A stretch of 64,000 nt of DNA from Aldehydirespirator sp965248735. Its GTDB lineage: Bacteria > Actinomycetota > Acidimicrobiia > Acidimicrobiales > Aldehydirespiratoraceae. The notes under the pieces are model-generated. The model searched no databases, was not told the DNA's origin, and saw only the letters and a program-made list of their open reading frames with translations. Below are positions 50,545 through 59,487 of the stretch, piece after piece. Made by a program: the position numbers and the translations under genes. The stretch spans positions 372,001 to 436,000 of the forward strand of contig OZ252146.1 in NCBI GenBank assembly GCA_965248735.1, in the 5' to 3' direction. Each line of letters opens with the position of its first letter. The first letter of the stretch is position 1.

Positions 50545-52977
50545 TCAGGGGGTGACCACATACTCCACGTCGGCCACCTTGCGTCCGTTCGCATACACGT
50601 ACACCCAATAGCGACCGGGCGCCCACTCTCGTGTTGGGGGCACGCCTATTGACAACCGCCATGTACCGCCGACGTACCGAGCCTCGGCGGACAGGATGCG
50701 TGTCTTATCAGAAAAACTGAAGCCATCTGCATAATATTGCACTAGTCTAAAGGGAACTTCGCTGTCACTCGGGACGCTGTATGAGTACTCCAGCTCGACG
50801 TACACCCAATCATCGATGTCCCGAGCAGAAAAACCGGAGACCGCAGGGCCGTTCTTGTCGGTGACGATGTAGGCACCGTCGATGCGCCCGTTGATGCTGG
50901 GCAGTCTGGGATCCGCCGGGTCGAGGTCGAGATGGCCGAGGTCGTAGGGTTCGGTTCCGTCGTACCAGCGAGCAATGACGGTGGCTTCGGTGCCGTCGTT
51001 CGAGCGAAACGCCTCCTTGACGTGATCTATGGCCAGCGACGTGCTCGGACTGTTGCCGGGGTCGTCGTTCACTCGCGAAAGCAGATAGAGATCGCTGAAT
51101 CCCTGCTGGAAGCGGGCTTCACCCAGAGCACGATACAGGTCAACAAAGAGACGCTCTCCGAGCGAATAGTTGCAGGGGTGTACAACATCTTCAGCGACGC
51201 GCTGACTCTCCCACTCGACAATGTTGCCAGCGTAGGCACAGGGAAAAGTGGTCGGGCCTACTCGGTAGCCGGTCTGCGCTCTCTCGCTGATGGAGGCCAT
51301 GAAGTCCGACGCACCCTCGTTGATCCACCTAGCGTTGCCTGTCCAGTAGTAGTGCGCCACCTCGTGGGCGATTATGCCGTCTGCGGCTTGACGACTGCTG
51401 CCGTTGTCAGTGTCGTATTCGGGAGGGATGGCGATGTGAGTTCCAAAGTGGGTTCCCGCCCTACCTGTTCTCACGGCGTCTTCGAAGAGCAGTATGACGT
51501 GGTCGGTCGGGAGCGGCACGCCCATGAACTCCTCGGCGCAACGAACTGAATGTTCCAGCAGTTCCATTGAACGGGTTGCGCCCGAACCGGTACGAATGAT
51601 GTCGACGATGACTTCACCCGACAGCGGCAACATGAGGACGCGCCGTTCCAGCAGTACTTTGTCGGGATCGAGCAGCACGTCGATGAGACCGGGATTCACG
51701 CTCGCGACGCCATCCAGCGTGGCAACTACCGGGGTCAGTTCGTCAGCTATGCCATCGCGCAGCGCCGAGTGGGACATGACGCGCTCCAAGTGCTCCGAAC
51801 GGACCGCCGCCAGCCGCCACAGCGAACTCAAGGCCGACACATCGGGCGGCTCGATCGTCTCAACGAACGGCATGTCCGCGATCCGCAGCGCCGCCCCGGC
51901 GTCGAAATGAGCGATGTACAACAAGTGCTCGATCGCGTCGACCTCAGTGTCGTCGATGCCGTCTCTCACCCAGCTCAAAGAGGCAACGAACGAAGCGAGG
52001 TCGCGATCCACTCTATCGATGGACCACAAGTGCTTGATCGCGTCGACCTCAGTGTCGTCGATGCCGTCTCTCACCCAGCCCAAAGAGGCAACGAACGAAG
52101 CGAGGTCGAGATCCATGGACCACAAGTGCTCGATCGCGTCGACCTCAGTGTCGTCGACGCCATCTTGGACCCAGCCCAGTTCCTTGATCGAGGCAGCCAA
52201 CTTCGGGTCCTCATATTCCAGCCAGCGGCCGCCTACGAAGTCGCCCATTGAGAAGGGAACGGTCGGCAGAACGACCGGGGCCGGCTCGGCGAACCGTTGG
52301 GGAGGCAGTGGCGGGAGCCCGTGTCCGGCAATGTTGTGCCACAGTCCGATGAGGTACACGGCCATCTGGGCCCGGGTGACTGCCGCGTTGCCGGTTCCCT
52401 CGGCCGCGGATGGAATCACCCTCAGTCCCTGCAGATAGGCGACAGCTTCGTCGAGTCCGGGAGCTGCAGTCGCGCAAGTGTCGACAACCTGCCTGTAGGT
52501 CCGCAACAGGAATCTAGACAACTGCGAAGAGGTCAGCTTGGCCTGGGGCTCGTATGTAGTGGCGGTCGTGCCTGTGGTGATCCCCAGCCCGTATAGACAG
52601 CCAATGTTGGCAGCATGGACGCTGTCGGGGGCTACGTCCGTGAACGGCGTCTCCACATCGGGACATGTCTGGTTCAATACCTCGCGCCACAAGCGCACGA
52701 TGAACGACGCCATCTGCGCACGGGTGAGCTGGCCGTCCGGGCCGTAGATGCCGTCGGCGCGCCCCGTCGACAACCCGAGAGCCCTCATGCACAGGATGTA
52801 GTCCGCGCCGTACTCGTCAACGCTCACGTCATCGAACTGGGTCACTCCAGCCGTGTCGCACAACCCAGCGGTCTGCGACTCCTGCGCCTCAACCCGAGCG
52901 CCGCCAACAACCAGAGCAGACGCCATGAGCCCGATCACCACTCCGGCCTTGACAGCTACTCTGACCACAGTCATCAT
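50545..52977 (-). CDS. Secreted SLH-repeat protein with gluzincin-type metallopeptidase domain
   Basis: About 810 aa with a signal peptide (VKAGVVIGLMASALVVGGAR, cleavage near EAQES). Three SLH-like units follow (FDDVSVDEYGADYILCMRAL; FTDVAPDSVHAANIGCLYGL). Next are three tandem copies of a 35-40-residue motif (WVRDGIDDTEVDAIEHLWSI, DLASFVASLGW). The catalytic part has the zinc motif IIAHEVAHYYWTGNARWINE (HExxH then NEGASDF), typical of M1-like peptidases. A beta-rich C-terminal domain ends VEYVVTP. It is probably cell-surface bound and proteolytic. Confidence 0.8.
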   Translation of the reverse strand: MMTVVRVAVKAGVVIGLMASALVVGGARVEAQESQTAGLCDTAGVTQFDDVSVDEYGADYILCMRALGLSTGRADGIYGPDGQLTRAQMASFIVRLWREVLNQTCPDVETPFTDVAPDSVHAANIGCLYGLGITTGTTATTYEPQAKLTSSQLSRFLLRTYRQVVDTCATAAPGLDEAVAYLQGLRVIPSAAEGTGNAAVTRAQMAVYLIGLWHNIAGHGLPPLPPQRFAEPAPVVLPTVPFSMGDFVGGRWLEYEDPKLAASIKELGWVQDGVDDTEVDAIEHLWSMDLDLASFVASLGWVRDGIDDTEVDAIKHLWSIDRVDRDLASFVASLSWVRDGIDDTEVDAIEHLLYIAHFDAGAALRIADMPFVETIEPPDVSALSSLWRLAAVRSEHLERVMSHSALRDGIADELTPVVATLDGVASVNPGLIDVLLDPDKVLLERRVLMLPLSGEVIVDIIRTGSGATRSMELLEHSVRCAEEFMGVPLPTDHVILLFEDAVRTGRAGTHFGTHIAIPPEYDTDNGSSRQAADGIIAHEVAHYYWTGNARWINEGASDFMASISERAQTGYRVGPTTFPCAYAGNIVEWESQRVAEDVVHPCNYSLGERLFVDLYRALGEARFQQGFSDLYLLSRVNDDPGNSPSTSLAIDHVKEAFRSNDGTEATVIARWYDGTEPYDLGHLDLDPADPRLPSINGRIDGAYIVTDKNGPAVSGFSARDIDDWVYVELEYSYSVPSDSEVPFRLVQYYADGFSFSDKTRILSAEARYVGGTWRLSIGVPPTREWAPGRYWVYVYANGRKVADVEYVVTP

Positions 52978-53092
52978 TCCAACAAGCAACCCGTCGTCAC
53001 ACCATCTAGCGTCGAGGGGTTAGTTTCACCGGGCACTGGCCGCTGCTGCGGCCGCGAACCGCTTCCGTGCGCCAGGGCCTGGCACGGCTGGT

Positions 53093-53341
53093 TCAAGACT
53101 CGGGCTGCTCGACGAAGGGAGTCGGGATCAGGTCCTCGTACATGGCGGGGTCTGGGGCGTACACGCCGAGCTTGCCGTTGCGCCGGTAGGCCACACCGGT
53201 TCCGGTCTGGTATGCCTTCAGGTGGGCCTGCTTGGCTGCCATCGTCATGGCGTGCAGCACTTCGTCGAGCCACTCCTCATCGTGCCTCGGAAGGGCTTTT
53301 CCAGCCGCTGAGTCTCGCTCATTGACCTTGGTCAAGATCAA
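53093..53341 (-). CDS. Small hypothetical protein following the zeta-like kinase
   Basis: An 82-aa product (LTKVNERDSAAGKALPRHDE, then YRRNGKLGVYAPDPAMYEDL). Its start overlaps the zeta-like gene by 23 bp, so it is co-translated. No known fold is recognised. As partner of a zeta-like kinase it could be the antitoxin, but epsilon similarity is not visible and the gene order (kinase first) is not the classical one. Confidence 0.55.
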   Translation of the reverse strand: MILTKVNERDSAAGKALPRHDEEWLDEVLHAMTMAAKQAHLKAYQTGTGVAYRRNGKLGVYAPDPAMYEDLIPTPFVEQPES

Positions 53342-53852
53342 GCCTCCTGTCGATCACGACCGGTACCCGGCCACTGTTGTCGAACAGCACCCAATCATCG
53401 ACTCTAGCGCTGTAGACGTTGCGCAGGTTCTCGAGCCCCGCGTCGAAACGTCTGCGGACCACATCGTCGGGAAGGCTGTGGCCGCCTTGGGCAACCCGCT
53501 GCCGTACCCGCTCGATCGCTAGCTCGGGCGATGGCAACGACAGGAACAGCACTGTCACCCGGTAGCCCATGCGACGCCATTGTTCGATCCTGCGGAGGTA
53601 GCCGCGCCCCGCCAGAGTCGTCTCGAACGCGAAGCTGCGGCCCTCTGCGACCAGCCTGTCGATCTCTTCCAGCATCAACCGCCCAGCAAGAACGTCAGAA
53701 TGACGAGATCCCAAGGGAGCCAACCCTGCGGCGATCAGGTCGGCATTCAGGAAAGGCAGGCCCCGAGCTTTGACGCGCAGGTACGTGAGCGCGAATGTGG
53801 TCTTCCCTGCGCCGTTCGGGCCAGCAACGATGACGATCTCCTTGCCGGTCAT
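53319..53852 (-). CDS. Zeta-toxin-like P-loop kinase
   Basis: A 177-aa P-loop protein. The Walker A is VIVAGPNGAGKTTFALTYL, followed by PFLNADLIAAGLAP (the zeta Asn-x-Asp), GRSFAFETTLAGRGYLRRIE (Walker B-like/Thr region) and the lid ELAIERVRQRVAQGGHSLP. Zeta kinases phosphorylate UDP-N-acetylglucosamine, but many chromosomal homologues have other substrates. It is next to the 3' end of nuoN in operon 2, separated by 25 bp. Confidence 0.85.
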   Translation of the reverse strand: MTGKEIVIVAGPNGAGKTTFALTYLRVKARGLPFLNADLIAAGLAPLGSRHSDVLAGRLMLEEIDRLVAEGRSFAFETTLAGRGYLRRIEQWRRMGYRVTVLFLSLPSPELAIERVRQRVAQGGHSLPDDVVRRRFDAGLENLRNVYSARVDDWVLFDNSGRVPVVIDRRLDLDQGQ

Positions 53853-53877
53853 TGCTGGAGGCTACGGGTCTAGGGGC

Positions 53878-55377
53878 TTACAAGCCGGCGGCGGTGCTGG
53901 ACAGGGACTCCAGCAGGCCCGGGACCACGCCCGCGGCGAGGGTGAACAGCACGGCGAACACGACCACTGCTCCGGCGCCCAGACCCACCGCTGGCGAGGC
54001 GTCGGCGGACTCGGGGGTTTCGTCTCCGGAATCGCCGAAGTACATGGCCACCACCACCCGCAGGTAGGCGAAGGCCGCGATTACGGCGCTGACCATGGCC
54101 ACCACGGCCAGCCAGTACGAGCGGGACTGGACGGCCGCGGCTATGACCGAGAACTTGGCCACGAAGCCCGACGTGAACGGCACCCCCGCCTGGGCGAGCA
54201 ACAGGATCGTCAACCCCAGCGCCAGCGCCGGCCGGCGGGTGCCGAGACCGGCCAGCGAAGCCAGCGCGGTGCGGTCGTCGTCCTGGCCCGACAGCACGGC
54301 CACGACGGTGAAGCTGCCCACCGCGATCACCGCGTAGGCGGCCAGGTAGAACAGCACCGAGGCCACGCCCGAATCGGACGCGGCCTGCACGCCCACCAGG
54401 ATGAAGCCGGCGTGCGAGATCGACGAGTAGGCCAGGACGCGCTTGACGTCGCTTTGGACCGCGGCCAGAACCGATCCGACCACCAGCGTGGCGCAGGCCA
54501 GCGCGAACACGGCCGGCTGCCAGTCGTCGGCCCGCACGCCCAGCGCCTCCACGAACACCCGGATCAGCGCCGCGAACCCGGCCGCCTTGACCGCGGAGGC
54601 CATGAAGGCCGTGACCGGCGTGGGCGCGCCCACGTACACGTCGGGCGCCCACGCATGGAACGGCACGGCCGCGACCTTGAAGCCCAGGCCCACCAGCAGC
54701 ATCGCCAGGCCCGCCAGCAGCATCCCGTCGCGCAGCACGATGAACGTGTCGAGATACAGGCCGATCCCGTGCAGGTTGGTGGTGCCCGTCGCGCCGTAGA
54801 CGAGGGCGATCCCGTACAGCAGGAACGCGGTGGAGAAGGCGCCGAGCACGAAGTACTTGAGGCCCGCCTCCAGCGACTCGAGCCGGCGCAGGTTGAGAGC
54901 CGCCATGACGTACGCCGCGATCGACATCGTCTCCAGCCCCAGGAACAGCACGATGAGATCGACCGCGCCGGCCATCACCACTGCACCGGCCGCGGCCAGC
55001 AGGACCAGCACGCACAGCTCGGCGCTGTCGACGCCTACCCGCCGGCAGTACCGGGGAAGCGTCGGGGCGACCAGCGCGACCGAGCCGAGCACGACCGCAG
55101 CCACGAACAGGGCCAAGCCGTCCATCACCAGCTGATCGCCGAACGCCCTGACGTCGCTGTCTCGCTGCCACAGGACTACCACCGTTACGAGTCCCGCCAT
55201 CGCCGCCGCGAACGTCCAGGCCGCGTCGAACACCGCGGGCAGCAGCCGGCTCGGCACCAGCGAGCGGACCATCAGCAGCACCAGCGCGCCCGCCCCGGGC
55301 AGCAGCACCGGCAGCAGCCCGGCCCAGTCCACCTCAGGCGCGGAAACCGCCTCGAGCTGCGCCAACACGGCAACCAT
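53878..55377 (-). CDS. nuoN: NADH-quinone oxidoreductase subunit N (operon 2)
   Basis: A 499-aa antiporter-like membrane subunit. The Glu helix LIVLFLGLETMSIAAYVMAA, the middle VPFHAWAPDVYVGAPTPVTA and VLAYSSISHAGFILVGVQAA are diagnostic. It is the final gene of operon 2. Its ATG overlaps the nuoM stop (TGATG). It differs substantially from the operon-1 NuoN, so the two operons are old paralogues and not a recent duplication. Confidence 0.95.
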   Translation of the reverse strand: MVAVLAQLEAVSAPEVDWAGLLPVLLPGAGALVLLMVRSLVPSRLLPAVFDAAWTFAAAMAGLVTVVVLWQRDSDVRAFGDQLVMDGLALFVAAVVLGSVALVAPTLPRYCRRVGVDSAELCVLVLLAAAGAVVMAGAVDLIVLFLGLETMSIAAYVMAALNLRRLESLEAGLKYFVLGAFSTAFLLYGIALVYGATGTTNLHGIGLYLDTFIVLRDGMLLAGLAMLLVGLGFKVAAVPFHAWAPDVYVGAPTPVTAFMASAVKAAGFAALIRVFVEALGVRADDWQPAVFALACATLVVGSVLAAVQSDVKRVLAYSSISHAGFILVGVQAASDSGVASVLFYLAAYAVIAVGSFTVVAVLSGQDDDRTALASLAGLGTRRPALALGLTILLLAQAGVPFTSGFVAKFSVIAAAVQSRSYWLAVVAMVSAVIAAFAYLRVVVAMYFGDSGDETPESADASPAVGLGAGAVVVFAVLFTLAAGVVPGLLESLSSTAAGL

Positions 55378-57203
55378 CAGCCGCCGTCCTCCCCATGGCC
55401 GGCGCCACCGTCACCGCCGCCGTCCTCCCCATGGCCGGCGCCACCGTCACCGCCGCCGTCCTCCCCATGGCCGGCGCCACCGTCACCGCCGCCGTCCTCC
55501 CCATGGCCGGCGCCACCGTCACCGCCGCCGTCCTCCCCATGGCCGGCGCCACCGTCACCGCCACCGCCCTCGCCGGTCTGGCTGTCACCGCCGTTGTGGG
55601 TCTCGCCCGCCGGGCGGGCCAGATCATCGAGCGTCACGGCGGGTTGCACATCCGCCACAGGCTCCGCGAAGCCGGCGACGTTGTCTTCGACATGGGCGAT
55701 TATGGCGTCCACCGCCGGCTCGACCCGGTCGATCACCGGCTTGGGGTAGACGCCCATGAACACGATGGCAGCCACGAACGGCACCATCAGCAGCCCCTCG
55801 CGCCAGCGCAGGTCGGGCATCTCGGCGTTGGCCCCGGAGACCGGCCCGTGGAACACCCTCTGGTAGGCCCAGAGCAGGTAGACCGCGGCCAGGATCACTC
55901 CCGCGGCGGCGACCACCGCCCACCAGCGATGGGCGTTGAAGGCGCCGAGCAGCACCAGCAGCTCCCCCACGAAGCCGTTGAGCCCCGGCAGTCCTATCGA
56001 CGACAGCATCACCACCGTGAACACCGCGGCCAGCATCGGCGCCGGCTTTTGCAGCCCGCCCAGTTCGGAGATCTCGCGGGTGTGGCGGCGCTCGTAGATC
56101 ATCCCCACCAGCAGGAACAGCGCCCCGGTGGACACGCCGTGGTTCACCATCTGCAGCACGCCGCCGGTGAGGCCCTCGGTGTTGATCGCGAACGTGCCGA
56201 TCACGATGAAACCGAGGTGGGCCACCGACGAGTAGGCCACCAGGCGCTTGAGGTCTCGCTGCATGGCCGCGGCGATGGCGCCGTAGATGATTCCGATCAC
56301 GCCCAGCGTCACCATCAGCGGCGCGAAGTGCACCGACGCCTCCGGGAACAGGTACAGGCCGAAGCGCACCAGGCCGTAAGTGCCCAGCTTCAGCATCACC
56401 GCGGCGAGGATCACCGAGCCGGCGGTGGGCGCGTTGGTGTGAGCGTCGGGAAGCCAGGTGTGAACCGGGAACAGCGGCACCTTCACCGCGAAGGCCAGCG
56501 CGAAGGCCAGGAACAGCCAGCGGGCCGTGTTGGTGGCCAGCAGCTGGGTTTCGGCGATCGTGACCAGATCGAAAGTCACGTCGCCGCCGGAGCCGGAGGA
56601 GTGCAGGAAGGCGAGCGCCACGATCGCCACCAGCATCAGGGCCGAACCGAACATGGTGAACAGGAAGAACTTGGTGGCCGCGTAGGCCCGCCGCCCATGG
56701 CCCCAGCCGCCGATCAGGAAGTACATCGGCACCAGCACGATCTCGAAGAACACGAAGAACATGATCAGGTCGAGGGCCACGAAGGTGCCCAGGCACCCGG
56801 CCTCCAGGATCAGCATCCAGGCGTAGTAGGGCTTGGGCGAGTGCTCGGCGTCCACGCCGACGATGGCCAGCGGGAAGATCAGCGCGGTCATCACCACCAG
56901 GAACAGCGACAGCCCGTCCACACCGACCTGCCAGGAGACGCCCAGCCCCTCGATCCAGGAGTACTGATCCCAGAACTGGAACTTCGCCGCGGAGTCGGCG
57001 TCGAACTCCGCGAGCATCCACACCGCCAACGCGGCCGAGGCCACCGAGGACACCAGAGCGATCAGCTTGAACAGATCGGGACGGGAGCGCGGCATCGCCA
57101 GCAACACGAGCGCGCCGACGGCGGGGATCAGCACCAGCACGGTGAGCACCAGCGGGAACGACGAGAAGATCCTCACGTCGGAGGCGAGCGCCGAGGCAGT
57201 CAT
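55377..57203 (-). CDS. nuoM: NADH-quinone oxidoreductase subunit M (operon 2), with repetitive His/Asp/Gly tail
   Basis: A 608-aa protein, about 90 residues longer than operon-1 NuoM. The core is normal: MFFVFFEIVLVPMYFLIGGW (conserved Glu), FPVHTWLPDAHTNAPTAGSV, VAYSSVAHLGFIVIGTF. The added C-terminus has a linker then five identical copies of a 12-residue unit (GDGGAGHGEDGG), encoded by a 36-bp tandem repeat at 55381-55560. The tail is on the soluble side and rich in His, Asp and Glu; metal or proton binding is only a guess. Confidence 0.94.
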   Translation of the reverse strand: MTASALASDVRIFSSFPLVLTVLVLIPAVGALVLLAMPRSRPDLFKLIALVSSVASAALAVWMLAEFDADSAAKFQFWDQYSWIEGLGVSWQVGVDGLSLFLVVMTALIFPLAIVGVDAEHSPKPYYAWMLILEAGCLGTFVALDLIMFFVFFEIVLVPMYFLIGGWGHGRRAYAATKFFLFTMFGSALMLVAIVALAFLHSSGSGGDVTFDLVTIAETQLLATNTARWLFLAFALAFAVKVPLFPVHTWLPDAHTNAPTAGSVILAAVMLKLGTYGLVRFGLYLFPEASVHFAPLMVTLGVIGIIYGAIAAAMQRDLKRLVAYSSVAHLGFIVIGTFAINTEGLTGGVLQMVNHGVSTGALFLLVGMIYERRHTREISELGGLQKPAPMLAAVFTVVMLSSIGLPGLNGFVGELLVLLGAFNAHRWWAVVAAAGVILAAVYLLWAYQRVFHGPVSGANAEMPDLRWREGLLMVPFVAAIVFMGVYPKPVIDRVEPAVDAIIAHVEDNVAGFAEPVADVQPAVTLDDLARPAGETHNGGDSQTGEGGGGDGGAGHGEDGGGDGGAGHGEDGGGDGGAGHGEDGGGDGGAGHGEDGGGDGGAGHGEDGG

Positions 57204-59081
57204 CTACAGACTCGCCCTGGAGATGAACCACACGAGCAGCGCAACCGCCCCGGCGACCGTCAGCAGCGCGTAGAACCGCACGAAGCCCGACTGGACCCGC
57301 CGCAGCGCCGTGCCCCCGGCCCGTACCGATCGGCCAACGCCGTCGACCGCGCCGTCCACGACCTTGGCATCGAAGGCCGCCACCAGATCGAAGGCCCGCC
57401 GGCCGGGCCCACCCACGAAACGGGTCACGGCCTCGTCGACGTAGAAGGCTCGAGCCGCGGCGGGCCACTCCAGCAGGCTGGCCGGAAGGCGATGGCGCAG
57501 ATAGGTGGCTGCGGCACCGACTATTCCGAGCACGCCCCCCGCCACTGCAATCAGCGCCAACAGCCACTGCAGGCCGCTGCCGATGCCGAGGTGGGCTTCA
57601 TTGCCGAACAGCGAAGGCTCGAGCCAGGTTCCCAGGAAGTGAAGGTCGGAGCTGAAGGGCAGGTTGATCGCTCCGGCCACCACGGCCGCCCCCGCCAGCA
57701 CCACCAGCGGCACGGTCATCAGAGTCGAGGGCTCGTGCGGGTGCCGTTCGTCGCTGTACCGGGCCTCGCCATAGAAGGTCATGAACACCAGACGGCTCAT
57801 GTAGAAGGCGGTCAGCACCGCAGTGACCAGCCCCACCGCCCACAGCGCCGGACTGCTGTAGTACGCATAGGCGAGGATCTCGTCCTTGGACCAGAACCCC
57901 GACAGCGGCGGGACCCCCGCGATGGCCAGCCAGCCGATGATGAAGGTCACGGCAGTGACCGGCATGGCGGCCCGCAGCGCGCCGTAGCGTCGCATGTCCT
58001 GATCGCCGTGGAGAGCGTGGATCACCGAGCCCGACCCCAGGAACAGCAGCGCCTTGAAGAAGGCGTGGGTCACCATGTGGAAGATGGCGGCCACGTAGGC
58101 GCCCGAACCGACGGCGAGCATCATGTAGCCGAGCTGGCTGATCGTGGAGTAGGCCAGCACCTTCTTGATGTCGTTCTGGGCCATGGCCGCCCCCGCCGCG
58201 AACAGGGCGGTGGCCACGCCCACCCAGGCGATGGCGTCGGGCGCCCAGGCATCAGCGGCCGCAATCAGCGGATTGACCCGCACCATCAGGTACACGCCCG
58301 CAGTGACCATGGTGGCCGCGTGGATGAGGGCGGAAACCGGGGTGGGGCCGGCCATGGCGTCGGGCAGCCAGATGTACAGCGGGAGCTGAGCCGACTTGCC
58401 GGCCGCGCCCACGAACAGCAGGACCACGATGGCGGTGGCCGTGCTCGACGGCAGCGAGCCGGCATGGCCGAAGAGGTCCAGGTAGCGCACCGAGCCCAGC
58501 GCGGTGAAGGCCCAGAACATGGCCAGCATGAAGCCCCAGTCGCCCACCCGGTTGGTGATGAACGCCTTCTTGCCCGCGGCGGCGTTGGCCTCCTCGGTGA
58601 ACCAGAACGAGATGAGCAGGTAGGAGCAGACGCCCACCCCCTCCCAGCCCAAGAAGGTGAGAGCCAGGTTGTCACCCAGCACCAAGACCAGCATGGAGAA
58701 AGCGAAGAGGTTGAGGTAGACGAAGAACTTCGAGAAGTCGCGGTCGCCGTGCATGTAGCCGATGGCGTAGAGGTGGATGAGCGCCCCCACGCCGGTGACG
58801 AACAGAGCCATGGTCACCGACAGCGGATCGACGAGCAGGCCGGCGTCCACCGAGAAGTCTCCGGCGGGCACCCACTCGAAGAGCGTGACCACGAAGCGGC
58901 GCTCCGCGGGGTCGCGGCCCATCAGGCTGGCGAACACCGCTACCGAGGACGCGAACGAGCCGACCATGGCCGCGGTGGCCAGCCAGCCGGCCCGAGGCTC
59001 GCCCAGGCGACGCCCCGCGACCACCAGCACAGCAAAGCCCGCCAGCGGGAATGCACAGATGAGCCAGGCGGCGTCCAGCAT
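57204..59081 (-). CDS. nuoL: NADH-quinone oxidoreductase subunit L (operon 2)
   Basis: A 625-aa antiporter-like subunit. The Glu helix TFLGWEGVGVCSYLLISFWF, the central LYIWLPDAMAGPTPVSALIH and VLAYSTISQLGYMMLAVGSG are conserved. The lateral C-terminal helix is present (VDGAVDGVGRSVRAGGTALR then a final hydrophobic segment). It is about 100 residues shorter than the operon-1 paralogue. It starts at an ATG 1 nt after the second of two micro-ORFs copied from the nuoK end. Confidence 0.95.
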   Translation of the reverse strand: MLDAAWLICAFPLAGFAVLVVAGRRLGEPRAGWLATAAMVGSFASSVAVFASLMGRDPAERRFVVTLFEWVPAGDFSVDAGLLVDPLSVTMALFVTGVGALIHLYAIGYMHGDRDFSKFFVYLNLFAFSMLVLVLGDNLALTFLGWEGVGVCSYLLISFWFTEEANAAAGKKAFITNRVGDWGFMLAMFWAFTALGSVRYLDLFGHAGSLPSSTATAIVVLLFVGAAGKSAQLPLYIWLPDAMAGPTPVSALIHAATMVTAGVYLMVRVNPLIAAADAWAPDAIAWVGVATALFAAGAAMAQNDIKKVLAYSTISQLGYMMLAVGSGAYVAAIFHMVTHAFFKALLFLGSGSVIHALHGDQDMRRYGALRAAMPVTAVTFIIGWLAIAGVPPLSGFWSKDEILAYAYYSSPALWAVGLVTAVLTAFYMSRLVFMTFYGEARYSDERHPHEPSTLMTVPLVVLAGAAVVAGAINLPFSSDLHFLGTWLEPSLFGNEAHLGIGSGLQWLLALIAVAGGVLGIVGAAATYLRHRLPASLLEWPAAARAFYVDEAVTRFVGGPGRRAFDLVAAFDAKVVDGAVDGVGRSVRAGGTALRRVQSGFVRFYALLTVAGAVALLVWFISRASL

Positions 59082-59082
59082 C

Positions 59083-59118
59083 TCAGCCCTTCAGCAGGGA
59101 CGCGTCGTCGGCGCGCAT
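59083..59118 (-). other. Micro-ORF copied from nuoK 3' end, copy 2 (11 codons)
   Basis: MRADDASLLKG plus TGA, one base before the nuoL ATG. It copies the nuoK tail (ADDVTLLRG) by a 37-bp tandem repeat with stops at 59083, 59120 and 59157. Two residues differ from copy 1. Expression is unproven. Confidence 0.55.
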
Positions 59119-59119
59119 G

Positions 59120-59155
59120 TCAGCCCCTCAGCAGGGACACGTCGTCGGCGCGCAT
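59120..59155 (-). other. Micro-ORF copied from nuoK 3' end, copy 1 (11 codons)
   Basis: MRADDVSLLRG plus TGA starts one base after the nuoK stop (TGA-C-ATG). The unit is 37 bp and each copy carries its own ATG and stop, so re-initiation could pass from nuoK through two micro-ORFs to nuoL. Confidence 0.55.
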
Positions 59156-59156
59156 G

Positions 59157-59471
59157 TCAGCCCCTCAGCAACGTAACGTCGTCGGCGGTGGCCCCGGAGC
59201 GCCGCCGGTTGATGGCCACCACCAGAGCGAGGCCGATGACCACTTCGGTGGCCGCCACCACGAGTACGAAGAACACCGCGAGCTGCCCGCCCACGTCGTT
59301 GAGGCCGGCGCCGAGAGCGACGAAGGTCACGTTGACCGCGTTGAGCATCAGCTCGACGCACATGAACATCACCAGCGGGTTGCGGCGCACCAGCAGCCCG
59401 ACGGCGCCGATGACGAACACCGCGGCCGAAAGCGCCAGGTACCAGTCGGTCGTCAGCCCGCTCAGGTCCAT
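59157..59471 (-). CDS. nuoK: NADH-quinone oxidoreductase subunit K (operon 2)
   Basis: A 104-aa three-helix subunit. The conserved Glu helix LVMFMCVELMLNAVNVTFVA and the second Glu helix VVAATEVVIGLALVVAI are intact, and the tail is RRRSGATADDVTLLRG. The last 36 bp plus one are repeated twice downstream. The start is an ATG, 16 bp after nuoJ. Confidence 0.95.
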   Translation of the reverse strand: MDLSGLTTDWYLALSAAVFVIGAVGLLVRRNPLVMFMCVELMLNAVNVTFVALGAGLNDVGGQLAVFFVLVVAATEVVIGLALVVAINRRRSGATADDVTLLRG

Positions 59472-59487
59472 GACTCGCTCACTCCCG

